From contig JAAYCT010000030.1 of the NCBI GenBank assembly GCA_012729635.1, forward strand, positions 1 through 64,000: 64,000 nucleotides of DNA, given 5' to 3'. This document shows positions 8,055-16,839 of this stretch, one piece after another (the stretch's first letter is position 1; the number at the start of each line of letters is the position of its first letter). The position numbers and the translations under genes are program-made. The notes under the pieces were generated by a model. The model ran no database searches. It had not been told where the DNA came from and saw only the letters and a list, made by a program, of their open reading frames with translations. Origin of the DNA: Clostridiaceae bacterium. Lineage in GTDB: Bacteria; Bacillota; Clostridia; Saccharofermentanales; Saccharofermentanaceae.

Positions 8055-8435
8055 ATGGCGTACGAGTGGCTGGATGATTATTGCCTTTCATTTGCGGGTG
8101 TAACGAAGGATTACAAAGAGGAATGGCAGGCGACACGTTATATGATCGGCGGAAAAATGTTCGTAATGGCGGGTGGGGACAAATTCGGAAAGCCCATTGC
8201 GACCGTCAAGCTCGAGCCGGCGTTCGGACAGTTTCTCAGGGAGCAATATACAGATATCGTACCCGGTTACTATATGAATAAGGAGCACTGGAACTCACTG
8301 TATCTGGAAGGCGACGTTCCGGATGAGGTTTTCCGTGATATGATCGTTCAGTCGTATTCGTTGGTTCGAGCCTCGCTGAGCAAAAAAGAACGCGCCGTTC
8401 TTGATGATTCGTCGACAACCTCCGGGCCGTCGTAA
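8055..8435 (+). CDS. MmcQ/YjbR-family protein
   Basis: 126 residues matching the YjbR fold: an N-terminal LDDYCLSFAGVTKDYKEEW, KMFVMAG, and the hallmark C-terminal half with VPGYYMNKEHWNSLYLEG followed by FRDMIVQSYSLVRASLSKKERA. Family members have a double-wing DNA-binding-like fold but poorly known roles. It starts 39 bp after the GNAT gene with AGGAGGAATATAAA before the ATG, so the two are probably one transcript. Confidence 0.9.
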   Translation: MAYEWLDDYCLSFAGVTKDYKEEWQATRYMIGGKMFVMAGGDKFGKPIATVKLEPAFGQFLREQYTDIVPGYYMNKEHWNSLYLEGDVPDEVFRDMIVQSYSLVRASLSKKERAVLDDSSTTSGPS

Positions 8436-8441
8436 CACCGA

Positions 8442-9782
8442 TCAGCGCTCCGACATGAAAATCGGGATTTCTTGCGTTCCGACGCACTCGGACAGGATTT
8501 TCCCGACGCGCTTTACGGAGGCGAGCATGTCTGTTTCCGTGGTCCTGTAATGCTCGGGATCCTTTGAGGCGGGGATCGAAGGTATGATATAGTGCTTCAT
8601 TCCCGGTCCCCTTGGCGTTCGAACCACAAAGGTCGGGATGTATTCGCCCTTTTCAATCCGGACGCCCTCTTTTGTCTTCAGAATGGTTACCCGGGCGATC
8701 ATACCGTCTTGCGTCTTTCCGTAGGTTCCGAGCGTTTGAAACGCCCAGTTCCCGAAGAAATTACCGGTTGAATAGTAGACCAGTGTTTGATTGCCGTTTT
8801 TTTCGGAAACGAGTACGTCGATTTCCTGAAGGACGTGCGGATGGTGTCCGATAATCAATCCGACGCCGGCATCACAAAGCCTCATGGCCATATCTTGCTG
8901 CCACGCGGAGCTTCTTGTGGTGTATTCGGTGCCCCAGTGCACGAAAAAGCAGATAAACTCAGCCCCCTCACGACGCAGGCGTTCGATATCATCAACAATC
9001 GCTTCCATATCGTTTTCAAAAGATGATGTGCGATTCGGATTAAAGGAGTTGATTAACGGATCCGAGCCTTCCGGGAGCGGGATTCCGTTCAGCGCTTTTC
9101 GGGTTTTCGTCCCGATGCTTTCAAAGGTGTAGCTGATCAGGCCGACCTGGATGCCGCTTATATCCACAATCGCGTCAATCGGGCTGTTTTCGTCCGGTCT
9201 CGTACCGATCACCGTGAAGCCCTTCTCTTTGAAAACCGAGGCGGTGCGCACAAGTCCGTCCAAGCCTTTGTCGATACAATGATTGTTCGCGGTACACATT
9301 ACACGAAATCCTGCCTCGTGCAATGCGTCCGCGATTTCATCCGGTCCGCAAAAATGAGGAAATCCGGTGTACGGAGGACCGGCCATGGTTCCCTCAAAAT
9401 TACCGATCGCCAGATCACTTTCTTGAAAAATCGGTCGAATATATTGAAAAGCATAAGAATAATCGTATTCTGCCGGTGATTGCCCGGGATTGGTTCGCCC
9501 TCCGTCCGTAACCGGTTTATGCATAATGATATCTCCGACTGCGGTCAGGGTTACGCGAATTTCCGGAGCCAGAGGATCGGACTCTGTAGGCAACGGTCCG
9601 GCAATCGGGGCCGGAAGGATCCTGTTGACAGAGGACTCCGGGGCAGTCGGTATAGCTAAGTCTTCTGCCCGTACCGTTAATTCGGAGTTTGGAATTGAAT
9701 CCGAAGGTATATTCGAAGAACACCCGCTCAACATACAGAGCAGAGCAACGATCAAAAGCAAAGATATGATCCGACGATTCAT
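8442..9782 (-). CDS. CapA-family lipoprotein (metallophosphatase fold)
   Basis: 446 residues. The signal peptide ends in the lipobox MLSGC. After a ~50-residue linker, the CapA/PgsA domain has its characteristic blocks: LTAVGDIIMHKPV, IGNFEGTMAG, ANNHCIDKGLDGL, CFFVHWGTEY, IIGHHPHVLQ, YYSTGNFFGNW. These Asp, Asn and His residues form the metallophosphatase-like site. Family members take part in poly-gamma-glutamate capsule export or are surface hydrolases; no pgsB or pgsC is adjacent, so a stand-alone enzyme is likely. ATG 9782 is favoured by GAGGG 8 nt upstream; ATG 9788 is too close. Convergent with the YjbR gene. Confidence 0.87.
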   Translation of the reverse strand: MNRRIISLLLIVALLCMLSGCSSNIPSDSIPNSELTVRAEDLAIPTAPESSVNRILPAPIAGPLPTESDPLAPEIRVTLTAVGDIIMHKPVTDGGRTNPGQSPAEYDYSYAFQYIRPIFQESDLAIGNFEGTMAGPPYTGFPHFCGPDEIADALHEAGFRVMCTANNHCIDKGLDGLVRTASVFKEKGFTVIGTRPDENSPIDAIVDISGIQVGLISYTFESIGTKTRKALNGIPLPEGSDPLINSFNPNRTSSFENDMEAIVDDIERLRREGAEFICFFVHWGTEYTTRSSAWQQDMAMRLCDAGVGLIIGHHPHVLQEIDVLVSEKNGNQTLVYYSTGNFFGNWAFQTLGTYGKTQDGMIARVTILKTKEGVRIEKGEYIPTFVVRTPRGPGMKHYIIPSIPASKDPEHYRTTETDMLASVKRVGKILSECVGTQEIPIFMSER

Positions 9783-9878
9783 CCGCATTGCCCTCTTTTT
9801 CCGGATGCCGGACGTGTGCCGCCCGTACAAGGTGATTATGCGGAGTAAAAAAAGAAAAAACAAGATTTTATCGATGCA

Positions 9879-9908
9879 TTGCGTTCGAACCCCGGAGAAA
9901 GGTACAAT
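9879..9908 (+). promoter_or_regulatory. Possible promoter of GH43 gene
   Basis: TTGCGT (9879-9884), 18 bp, TACAAT (9903-9908), about 110 bp before the GH43 start and inside the divergent region shared with the CapA gene. Confidence 0.45.
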
Positions 9909-10016
9909 TATCTTGATTACAGGTGTTGTCGAAATGGTGAAAAGTGTGTTTTCCTTTCCGGATGCCCGGACAATGAATTCGTGCAATTTCCATTCATACA
10001 TTGGGGACGGTTACCG

Positions 10017-11432
10017 ATGAAGAAGCAAGCTGTAAATCCTTTTCTGCCATCTTGGGAGTACATCCCCGACGGTGAGCCTCGTCTTTTCGACGGTCGCGTT
10101 TATCTTTACGGATCTCATGACCGGTTTAACGGTTACACGTACTGCCTGAACGATTATGTCTGTTGGTCCGCTCCGGAAGACGATTTGTCCGACTGGCGGT
10201 ATGAGGGCGTGATTTACGGTCGGGCGGACGATCCGCGAAATCGGGACGGAGATATGTGTCTTTATGCTCCGGATGTTACGGTCGGACCGGACGGTCGGTA
10301 TTACCTGTACTATGTACTCAGTCGGCTTGGCATCGTTTCGGTTGCGGTCAGCGACTCGCCGGCCGGAAGATATCGGTTTTACGGATATGTTCGTTATGCG
10401 GACGGAACCCTGCTCGGCGAGCGTGAGGGCGATATGCCTCAGTTTGACCCGGGAGTGCTTACCGAAGAAGACAGAACGTATTTGTATTCGGGGTTCTGCA
10501 TGCCGGGAGATGAGAGTCGAAAGGGCCCGGTCGTGAGCGTTCTCGGTCCGGATATGCTGTCGATTCTCGAGGACCCGATTACCGTGGTTCCGAGTACGCC
10601 TTACGCGGCGGGAACCGATTTTGATGGCCACAGCTTTTATGAAGCGCCCTCCATTCGAAAAATCGGAGATACCTATTACTTTATCTACTCGTCCATTTTG
10701 TATTCGGAACTCTGTTACGCGACATCAAAATCACCGACCGGGAATTTTTCTTTCGGCGGGGTGATCATCGCCAACAACGACTTCAATATCGACAGCTATA
10801 AACCCGCAATGAAGCCAATGTTTTACGGCGGCAACAATCACGGAAGCATCATTCGGATTCGTGGTAAATGGTATGTCTTTTATCACCGACACACCAACGG
10901 CACCAACTTCAGTCGGCAGGCCTGCTGTGAGCCGATTGAGATCCTTCCGGACGGTTCCATTCGTCAGGTGGAGATGACATCCTGCGGTCTGAACGGCGGG
11001 CCCCTGAAAGGAAGCGGCGAGTATCCGGCGTATATCGCGTGTAATCTTTATTGCCCGACTGAAAATGCGTATACCGGAGAGCCTTGTTCCTGGCTCGACA
11101 GTCGATTCCCGAAAATCACTCAGGAGGGAAGCGACGGCGACGAATTTAAGGGCTACATCGATAACATTCGCGACGGTACCACGGCGGGATTTAAGTATTT
11201 TGACTGCCGGGACGTCCGAAAAATCTCGGTTACGGTTCGCGGGAATTGGGGAGGTGCTATTGAGATTCGGACGTTATGGAACAAAGAGAAGTTGGGAGAA
11301 ATACCTCTCGGCAGCAACACGGAGTGGAAATCCTATTCGGCGAATATCCGTTTACCCGACGGTGTGAACGCTCTTTATCTGTGTTATCGGGGAGAGTCGG
11401 TCCTGGCTTTGAAAAGTTTCTCTCTGGGATAA
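10017..11432 (+). CDS. Glycoside hydrolase family 43, intracellular
   Basis: 471 residues, no signal peptide. The five-bladed propeller of GH43 spans about 1-330: FDGRVYLYGSHD carries the first catalytic Asp region, CLYAPDVTVGPDGRYYLYYV the second, and SFYEAPSIRKIGDTYYFIYS the acid Glu. The C-terminal ~110 residues are a beta-sandwich (RKISVTVRGNWGGAIEIR to the end) resembling a family 6 carbohydrate-binding module. Likely alpha-L-arabinofuranosidase or beta-xylosidase on imported oligosaccharides. ATG 10017 has GGGGA 9 nt upstream. The next gene starts 18 bp after the stop with a strong ribosome site, so it is co-transcribed. Confidence 0.88.
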   Translation: MKKQAVNPFLPSWEYIPDGEPRLFDGRVYLYGSHDRFNGYTYCLNDYVCWSAPEDDLSDWRYEGVIYGRADDPRNRDGDMCLYAPDVTVGPDGRYYLYYVLSRLGIVSVAVSDSPAGRYRFYGYVRYADGTLLGEREGDMPQFDPGVLTEEDRTYLYSGFCMPGDESRKGPVVSVLGPDMLSILEDPITVVPSTPYAAGTDFDGHSFYEAPSIRKIGDTYYFIYSSILYSELCYATSKSPTGNFSFGGVIIANNDFNIDSYKPAMKPMFYGGNNHGSIIRIRGKWYVFYHRHTNGTNFSRQACCEPIEILPDGSIRQVEMTSCGLNGGPLKGSGEYPAYIACNLYCPTENAYTGEPCSWLDSRFPKITQEGSDGDEFKGYIDNIRDGTTAGFKYFDCRDVRKISVTVRGNWGGAIEIRTLWNKEKLGEIPLGSNTEWKSYSANIRLPDGVNALYLCYRGESVLALKSFSLG

Positions 11433-11450
11433 AAAAAGGAGGATGAACGT

Positions 11451-11789
11451 ATGTGGAAAAAAAGACTGATTGTTTCCTTGGTTTGCGGTGCAATTTTGGG
11501 TGTCTTCTGCATTATCGGCGCTTCGATCCGATTTGAAGGGCAGGCGGACTGGATGAATCTTTTTTCACTCTGGTATAACCGTTTGTTGATGGGACTTCTG
11601 ATCGGAATGTGTGTCCCTTGCGATAAATTGATTTCGGCGATCGGTCGCGGAGCCTTGCTCGGTCTGGCCGTTTCGTTCGCGTTTTTCGCAACAACGGGTT
11701 TTACCGATATCGTCAGTTTTCTGGCCGGCGTCGTATATGGAATGATTATTGAAGTCGTAACGTATCGTATCGGATTGTCGAAGGCTTGA
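11451..11789 (+). CDS. Small membrane protein of unknown function
   Basis: 112 residues with about four hydrophobic segments: LIVSLVCGAILGVFCIIGA, LLMGLLIGMCVP, ALLGLAVSFAFFATTGF and IVSFLAGVVYGMIIEVV. I do not recognise the family. AAGGAGGA ends 5 nt before the ATG. It follows the GH43 gene by 18 bp in what looks like one operon. Confidence 0.75.
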   Translation: MWKKRLIVSLVCGAILGVFCIIGASIRFEGQADWMNLFSLWYNRLLMGLLIGMCVPCDKLISAIGRGALLGLAVSFAFFATTGFTDIVSFLAGVVYGMIIEVVTYRIGLSKA

Positions 11790-11826
11790 CGGTGTCCGAT
11801 TTGAACGGAATGAATCGGAGAATGAA

Positions 11827-12069
11827 GTGATCACGGCGACATTCGGGTATACAGTCATCATCGGAGCGATCGTTTACGGTCTGGTTTTTATTGCGATTGC
11901 GGTTTTTTCAAAAAAACAAAGCCGGTGGGTCCCGTGGGTCCGCCGGATTCTGTTGATTCTTTTCATCCTGCTTCTTCTTATTCTCCTGATCGTACAGCCG
12001 TTTAGCGACACGTGTCCGATTGTATCCCCTTCCGGGACGACAGGCATTTTTTCCCGGAAAACCCCGTAA
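11827..12069 (+). CDS. Small membrane protein of unknown function
   Basis: 80 residues, GTG start with GGAG 6 nt before it. Two hydrophobic segments: VIIGAIVYGLVFIAIAVF, then a basic stretch (KKQSRWVPWVRR), then a very hydrophobic ILLILFILLLLILLIV. The tail of about 25 residues ends the protein outside or inside depending on topology. It lies 38 bp behind another small membrane gene. No family recognised. Confidence 0.6.
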   Translation: MITATFGYTVIIGAIVYGLVFIAIAVFSKKQSRWVPWVRRILLILFILLLLILLIVQPFSDTCPIVSPSGTTGIFSRKTP

Positions 12070-12180
12070 GCCATTCGGGGAAAAATATTCTTTTTTTGAT
12101 TTTTGTCTCACAAATGAGCGAAATAATGCTATACTCATAGCGTTTTATTTGTTTTGCCGTATTTTGGAAAGGAAAAAACC

Positions 12181-12423
12181 ATGCTAAAAGGATATACACG
12201 ATCGATGAAGGTGCTTTTCGGATTCGCATCGGGGATCATCCTTTGCTCGTTTATTTTCCTGACGCTCCAGTTTGTCACGGACTGGTTGCCGGACTTGACC
12301 TATTTATTGATATCGGTAATCTGTACGGCCGTAGGAACCGGCATTCTCCTTTATACCAACGAGAAGGCAAACCAAAACCGACAAAATTCACCGGAAAACA
12401 GGGAACCCAAGCGAAAAGAATAA
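12181..12423 (+). CDS. Small two-helix membrane protein
   Basis: 80 residues. Two hydrophobic helices (VLFGFASGIILCSFIFLTLQFV and YLLISVICTAVGTGILLY) are followed by a hydrophilic, Asn/Lys-rich tail. ATG 12181 follows AGGAAA; the longer frame has no ribosome site. It lies just before a secreted GH43 gene. Unknown family; the tail composition suggests a cytoplasmic C-terminus. Confidence 0.6.
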   Translation: MLKGYTRSMKVLFGFASGIILCSFIFLTLQFVTDWLPDLTYLLISVICTAVGTGILLYTNEKANQNRQNSPENREPKRKE

Positions 12424-12482
12424 TCAATCGATGCGTATGAATTCGCTTGAAAAACCACAAGATTTACAAGGAGTTATCGTAC

Positions 12483-13688
12483 ATGAATTCAGACAAAAAG
12501 AATACCGGAGTCCATTTGGGTTTTTATCACCGTTTTCATCGAGTCATCGCGCTGCTCGTCGTGTCGATCCTTATGATCCCTATGGCGGTTGCCTGCCAAG
12601 ATGCAGGTACGGTCGGGTCAAGTAACACGGAGACAACGCTCGTTTCGACAGATAAACCGACACCGACGCGGGCTCCGGCAAAAACACCGACACCGACACC
12701 GACACAGGCGCCGGATCTTCCCGGGGTTTTACCGCATGAAGCGCTGGTTACGCATATCTATACGGCGGATCCTTCCGCTCATGTTTTTGAGGGCAAACTC
12801 TTTATTTACGGATCGCATGATCAGGATGAACGCTTCCCTTCGGATAATGATGGCGGAAGTTATCGGATGATTGATTACCATGTTCTCTCCATCGAGAGTT
12901 TTGACGTCGACCCGGTTGATCACGGATTGGCGTTTTCCGTCGATGACATTCCGTGGGCCGAGCAACAGCTGTGGGCTCCGGATTGTGCCTACAAAGACGG
13001 GACCTACTACTTCTATTTTCCCGCAAAGGATTCTGAAGGGATTTTTTACATCGGCGTTGCGACTTCGGATCGTCCGGAAGGACCCTTCGTTCCGGAAGAA
13101 AGCTATATTCCCGGAAGTCACAGCATGGATCCGTGTGTTTTTATCGACGATGACGGCCAGGCCTATATGGTTTTCGGCGGCATTTGGGGCGGTCAGCTGG
13201 AAAAGTGGCAGACCGGTGAGTACGTTGCAACCGCATCCGCCCCCGGTGGAACAACGCCGGCGCTCGGACCGAAAGTAGCCAAAATGAATGACGATATGCT
13301 TTCGTTTGAAAATAATCCGGAGGAAATTCAGATTCTTTCCGAGAACGGGGAACCGATTACCGCCGGTGACGAAATGCGAAGATTCTTTGAGGGAGCATGG
13401 CTCCATAAGTACAACGATACGTATTACCTTTCTTATTCGACCGGAACGACCCATTATCTGGTGTACGCGACTTCGGACAGCCCGACCGGCCCGTTCACAT
13501 ACCGCGGGAAGATTCTGGATCCGGTCAAGGGATGGACGACGCATCACTCCATTGTGGAATTTGAAGGCGAATGGTATCTGTTTTATCACGACGCGAAAAT
13601 TTCCGGGTATGATGCGCAACGTAATATAAAGTACGCGCCTCTGTACTATAACGATGACGGAACGATCCAGGAGGTTTTGCTTCCCTGA
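12483..13688 (+). CDS. Lipoprotein GH43 glycosidase
   Basis: 401 residues. The signal peptide (hydrophobic IALLVVSILMIPMAVAC) ends in a lipobox Cys. A Thr/Pro linker (TPTRAPAKTPTPTPTQAP) lets the domain stand off the membrane. The GH43 propeller starts at about residue 85: AHVFEGKLFIYGSHDQD, LWAPDCAYKDGTYYFYFPA, HSMDPCVFIDDDGQAYMVFGG, FEGAWLHKYNDTYYLSYS with the acid Glu. It resembles arabinofuranosidase/xylosidase-type GH43 acting on arabinoxylan chains outside the cell. ATG 12483 has AAGGAG 9 nt upstream. It pairs functionally with the intracellular GH43 at 10017. Confidence 0.88.
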   Translation: MNSDKKNTGVHLGFYHRFHRVIALLVVSILMIPMAVACQDAGTVGSSNTETTLVSTDKPTPTRAPAKTPTPTPTQAPDLPGVLPHEALVTHIYTADPSAHVFEGKLFIYGSHDQDERFPSDNDGGSYRMIDYHVLSIESFDVDPVDHGLAFSVDDIPWAEQQLWAPDCAYKDGTYYFYFPAKDSEGIFYIGVATSDRPEGPFVPEESYIPGSHSMDPCVFIDDDGQAYMVFGGIWGGQLEKWQTGEYVATASAPGGTTPALGPKVAKMNDDMLSFENNPEEIQILSENGEPITAGDEMRRFFEGAWLHKYNDTYYLSYSTGTTHYLVYATSDSPTGPFTYRGKILDPVKGWTTHHSIVEFEGEWYLFYHDAKISGYDAQRNIKYAPLYYNDDGTIQEVLLP

Positions 13689-13763
13689 TTCCTTTGGGTA
13701 CCGTTTTTCGAAAAACAGCGCAACAAGGTGCAACAATATCTTGTTTCCTGGTATACTAGTGCA

Positions 13764-13792
13764 TTGTATCCTTGATTACAGTGTATTATACT
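13764..13792 (+). promoter_or_regulatory. Promoter of GntR-family gene
   Basis: TTGTAT (13764-13769), 17 bp, TATACT (13787-13792), 23 bp before the start codon. GTATAC with flanking symmetry at 13751-13756 may be a half-site for the regulator itself. Confidence 0.6.
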
Positions 13793-13815
13793 GATAGAAA
13801 AATGCGGAGGTGCTT

Positions 13816-14490
13816 ATGCACGTTACGGAGAGACTTCCGAAGGAAACGGCTCGCGAGTATGCATTGCGAGTTCTCAAGGAAAACATTATTTCTTTAGAAT
13901 TGGCACCCGGCATTATGGTCAGCGAAAACGAACTCTCGTCGGAGCTGGGACTCTCCCGCACACCGGTTCGAGAGGCTCTGATTGATTTGAGCAAAACCCA
14001 GATCGTTGACGTACTTCCGCAGCGAGGGAGCAGAATTTCTCTGATTGATTATAATTTTGTGGAAGAAAGCCGGTTCCTTCGCAGCGTCTTGGAAAGCGCG
14101 GTTGTCGAGCTGATATGCGAAAGCGAAGTTCCGATGGATCTGACGAATTTGGAGCATAATTTGAAGCTTCAGCAATTTTACCTCGAAAATGAAGGCATGG
14201 ATAAGCTTCTTCAGCTCGATAACGAATTTCACAGAGAATTGTTTCGCCTGACGAGCAAGATGCAGACCTACCATTTGATGGACAGCATGACGGCACACTT
14301 TGACCGTGTTCGTACGATGAGCCTTTCTGCCATTCGGGATATCAAGATTGTCGGGGATCACGCGGCACTGCTACAGGCGCTGCGCGATCGAAACGCAACG
14401 GACGCCAAGGCGGTTATCGCCAAGCACTTGTCCCGCTATAAGATCGACGAGCAGGCGATTCGGAGTGAGTATCCGAGTTTTTTCAAGTAG
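13816..14490 (+). CDS. GntR transcriptional regulator, FadR subfamily
   Basis: 224 residues. The N-terminal winged helix (about 1-75) has the GntR signature: LAPGIMVSENELSSELGLSRTPVREALIDLSKTQIVDVLPQRGSRIS. The C-terminal ~140 residues are an all-helical FCD domain with metal-binding positions in DNEFHRELF and H in VGDHAALLQAL, AKHL. FCD regulators bind small organic acids or sugar acids. Placed between GH43 and GH120 genes, it probably controls hemicellulose or uronate use (inference). GCGGAGG ends 5 nt before ATG 13816. Confidence 0.92.
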   Translation: MHVTERLPKETAREYALRVLKENIISLELAPGIMVSENELSSELGLSRTPVREALIDLSKTQIVDVLPQRGSRISLIDYNFVEESRFLRSVLESAVVELICESEVPMDLTNLEHNLKLQQFYLENEGMDKLLQLDNEFHRELFRLTSKMQTYHLMDSMTAHFDRVRTMSLSAIRDIKIVGDHAALLQALRDRNATDAKAVIAKHLSRYKIDEQAIRSEYPSFFK

Positions 14491-14514
14491 AGATACTTCT
14501 TCGTTCTCGATCAA

Positions 14515-15402
14515 TCAACTTTTTCCGGACCGATCGGCATGACTAATAAAAGCATTGACGGAATCAAACAATGCGCTGTATTGATCGTATATATAGTTCG
14601 TTCTTTTTACCTTAACATGACCGAGCAAGTATTCCCGATTACCCTCGGTGGTTTGAATTCTTATTTTTCGAACAAGATTCAGCAATTCACCGGGAACGGG
14701 AATCAATGTATCCGGTGTCATATCGATCTGACGGATATGCTCGATGTGAAAGATGGTTTCGTCAATACGGATTGCACTGTCGGAGATACGGATGACTTCC
14801 GGAATCTTCCGGGTATTTGAGCGATAATTGGACCAAAGGATGAATCCGGTCGGTACGAATAAGATAAAAAAAGCAACCGATACATACCGAATAACAGACG
14901 TCAAATCAGAATGTAGAACCTGGATGACCGTCGGAGCAACGATTGCTGTAGACAAAATGGCTGAGATTAAAGCATACACAAAGAATTTACCCCACATTTT
15001 CAGGAATAGTCTTTTGCGAAATTCCTCCTTAGGAAATTGAAATTGCACTCCGCCGAAGGGCAATTCGAGACCGACATCGCTCTTATCGAGAACGGAAGGA
15101 GCGGATTGCCTTTTTTTAAGAATGTCTTTTTGATGGACTTGCTGAACGTCCTCGACGAAGGCTTTGAACAATTCATCCGAAAAACCGGAGCACAGGTGAC
15201 TTTTGATCTTCCCGTCCGGATATTGAACCCGAAGATAGCGGTTTGTAATAACGAAAATGAATTGAATTCGGTATGAAGAAACATAAGACGAAAAAATATG
15301 ATTTTCAAACGGAATGGTAAGAACATTTTGCCTGCTTTTACAAAAGCGAATCTCTTGATCGGTTACCTCGATTCGAAGGTATGCGGATTCGTATGTTCTC
15401 AT
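14515..15402 (-). CDS. Membrane protein with PH-like domains, paralogue B
   Basis: 295 residues. A beta-rich region (IEVTDQEIRFCKSRQNVLTIPFENH) is followed by a linker, the block LPFGGVQFQFPKEEF, two transmembrane helices near 140-195, and a second beta-rich region (IPEVIRISDSAIRIDETIFHIEHIRQIDMT) ending with YLLGHVKVK. The layout resembles YcxB/bacterial PH-type proteins. It is a clear paralogue of the next gene upstream (15453-16517) but lacks that protein's N-terminal pair of helices. GAGGGGG before the ATG shows that the short start is genuine. Function unknown; the two form a minus-strand pair 50 bp apart. Confidence 0.7.
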   Translation of the reverse strand: MRTYESAYLRIEVTDQEIRFCKSRQNVLTIPFENHIFSSYVSSYRIQFIFVITNRYLRVQYPDGKIKSHLCSGFSDELFKAFVEDVQQVHQKDILKKRQSAPSVLDKSDVGLELPFGGVQFQFPKEEFRKRLFLKMWGKFFVYALISAILSTAIVAPTVIQVLHSDLTSVIRYVSVAFFILFVPTGFILWSNYRSNTRKIPEVIRISDSAIRIDETIFHIEHIRQIDMTPDTLIPVPGELLNLVRKIRIQTTEGNREYLLGHVKVKRTNYIYDQYSALFDSVNAFISHADRSGKS

Positions 15403-15452
15403 TTCTCTTTCCCCCTCATTAAGATGCTCTTTTTTGAGTCAAAAGAATGGCA

Positions 15453-16517
15453 TCAGTATGTAATCATAATCACGTTTTTTCCCGCCGGTCGGAGAAAGGC
15501 GTTGATCGACTTATAAAGGTCACTATATTCCGGATAACAAAAGCAGTTTTTTCTGCCGTCAATGTGTCCGAGCAAATAAGTCCTTTGCATCTCGGCCGTT
15601 CGAATCTTGATTTTTCTGAAGCGATGGAGCGTATCGTTTTCGATATATGCGTTTTCCGAGGTCATTTTTATCTCGAAAATCTCATCACGCCGCCATGCCA
15701 AATCGTCGATCTGGAGAGCACTGTCCGTTACTCGGATTGTACCGGGAATCTTTTTTAGTTTTCCCTGATGTGAGAACCACAGACAGAGCACAATCACGGC
15801 GATCGGTAGAAAGACAACGCCGACTCCCGTCAAGATGTAAGGCAGATCGCTTGATTTTATTTGTCTTTGCATCAGAACCGCAGCGAATCCGGCTGCTCCG
15901 AGTGTCAGGAAAATCAGTGCGGAACCTATTGATTTTCGCAGAAATCCATGGAGGAGCGTTTTTGAAAACAAATCCCTCGGAAAGACGAATTGAACTCCGC
16001 CGAACGGCAGATGTGATCTTTGGAGATCACTGTTACCGTCCGCAGTCAAATCCGGTCGGACGTGACCCGAAATATCTTCACCGATGGCCTGAAGCTCGGA
16101 TATCAGACGTTCATAGGATTCTTTGGAAAATCCGTAACAACGGTAATTATCTGTATTTCCGCTCGCGTCCGTCACCCGGATAAAGCGAGCGGTCAAACGG
16201 ATGATGTTTTCAATCGTTTCCGTCTGTTTATAGGCGGAAAAGGAACGCGACGCGACCGGAAAAACAAGGTAGTTTTTCCCGAGTCGGGAGAAGCGAATCT
16301 CCTCGCCCGTGATTTGAATGGTGATGGAATTGTACAGGATGTACAGGACCAATAAGGCGGGAACGATCATTAAGCCGAACAGAAAGACTGCAAGTCGAAG
16401 AGTTTCTGAAACGTCGCCTCTGCTGACTCGGAACAAAAAAGCCTCGGTCAAGATAAAAATCGGCAGTGATTTCAGCAGGATGAGCCACAGGCTGGAGCGG
16501 TAGATGCTTTTAATCAT
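15453..16517 (-). CDS. Membrane protein with PH-like domains, paralogue A
   Basis: 354 residues. An N-terminal helix pair (LWLILLKSLPIFILTEAF, LAVFLFGLMIVPALLVLYILY) leads into a PH-like beta domain (ITIQITGEEIRFSRLGKNYLVF). The shared block LPFGGVQFVFPRDLF, a second helix pair and a second PH-like domain (IPGTIRVTDSALQIDDLAWRRDEIFEI) with YLLGHIDGRKN follow. It aligns along its length with the downstream gene at 14515-15402, so the pair arose by tandem duplication. ATG 16517 is chosen for AAAGGGGAG; the frame continues to 16580 without a ribosome site. Role unknown. Confidence 0.7.
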   Translation of the reverse strand: MIKSIYRSSLWLILLKSLPIFILTEAFLFRVSRGDVSETLRLAVFLFGLMIVPALLVLYILYNSITIQITGEEIRFSRLGKNYLVFPVASRSFSAYKQTETIENIIRLTARFIRVTDASGNTDNYRCYGFSKESYERLISELQAIGEDISGHVRPDLTADGNSDLQRSHLPFGGVQFVFPRDLFSKTLLHGFLRKSIGSALIFLTLGAAGFAAVLMQRQIKSSDLPYILTGVGVVFLPIAVIVLCLWFSHQGKLKKIPGTIRVTDSALQIDDLAWRRDEIFEIKMTSENAYIENDTLHRFRKIKIRTAEMQRTYLLGHIDGRKNCFCYPEYSDLYKSINAFLRPAGKNVIMITY

Positions 16518-16839
16518 TTCTCCCCTTTGAGTGGTTGAATATCTTTTTAGATCGACTATTCTGTCTTTTCCGGCCTTCACCGAATACCGGGAGAGATTTT
16601 TATTATCTATTTAGAAATTGTAACAAAAATATCGGAGATTATAAATGTTTTCTCGATTACGATAATCTGAGCGGCAGTGCTGATATATCGACGTACACGA
16701 GGATGTCCGTCCATTAATGTCCATAAAATATGCTATGATTGTAGCAGGATAAATTCGGTCGTTTTTCCGGATGAATCGGATCACGGCCGCTCAATCCGAG
16801 CCGGCGATATCCGATGTTTATCAAAAAGCGGAGGTCAAT
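16518..16839. other. Divergent intergenic region, possible promoter
   Basis: About 320 bp between the divergent paralogue pair and the GH120 gene. TTGTAA, 16 bp, TATAAA around 16617-16644 is a possible plus-strand promoter; TATGAT near 16733 is a second possible -10. No further gene is supported. Confidence 0.4.
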
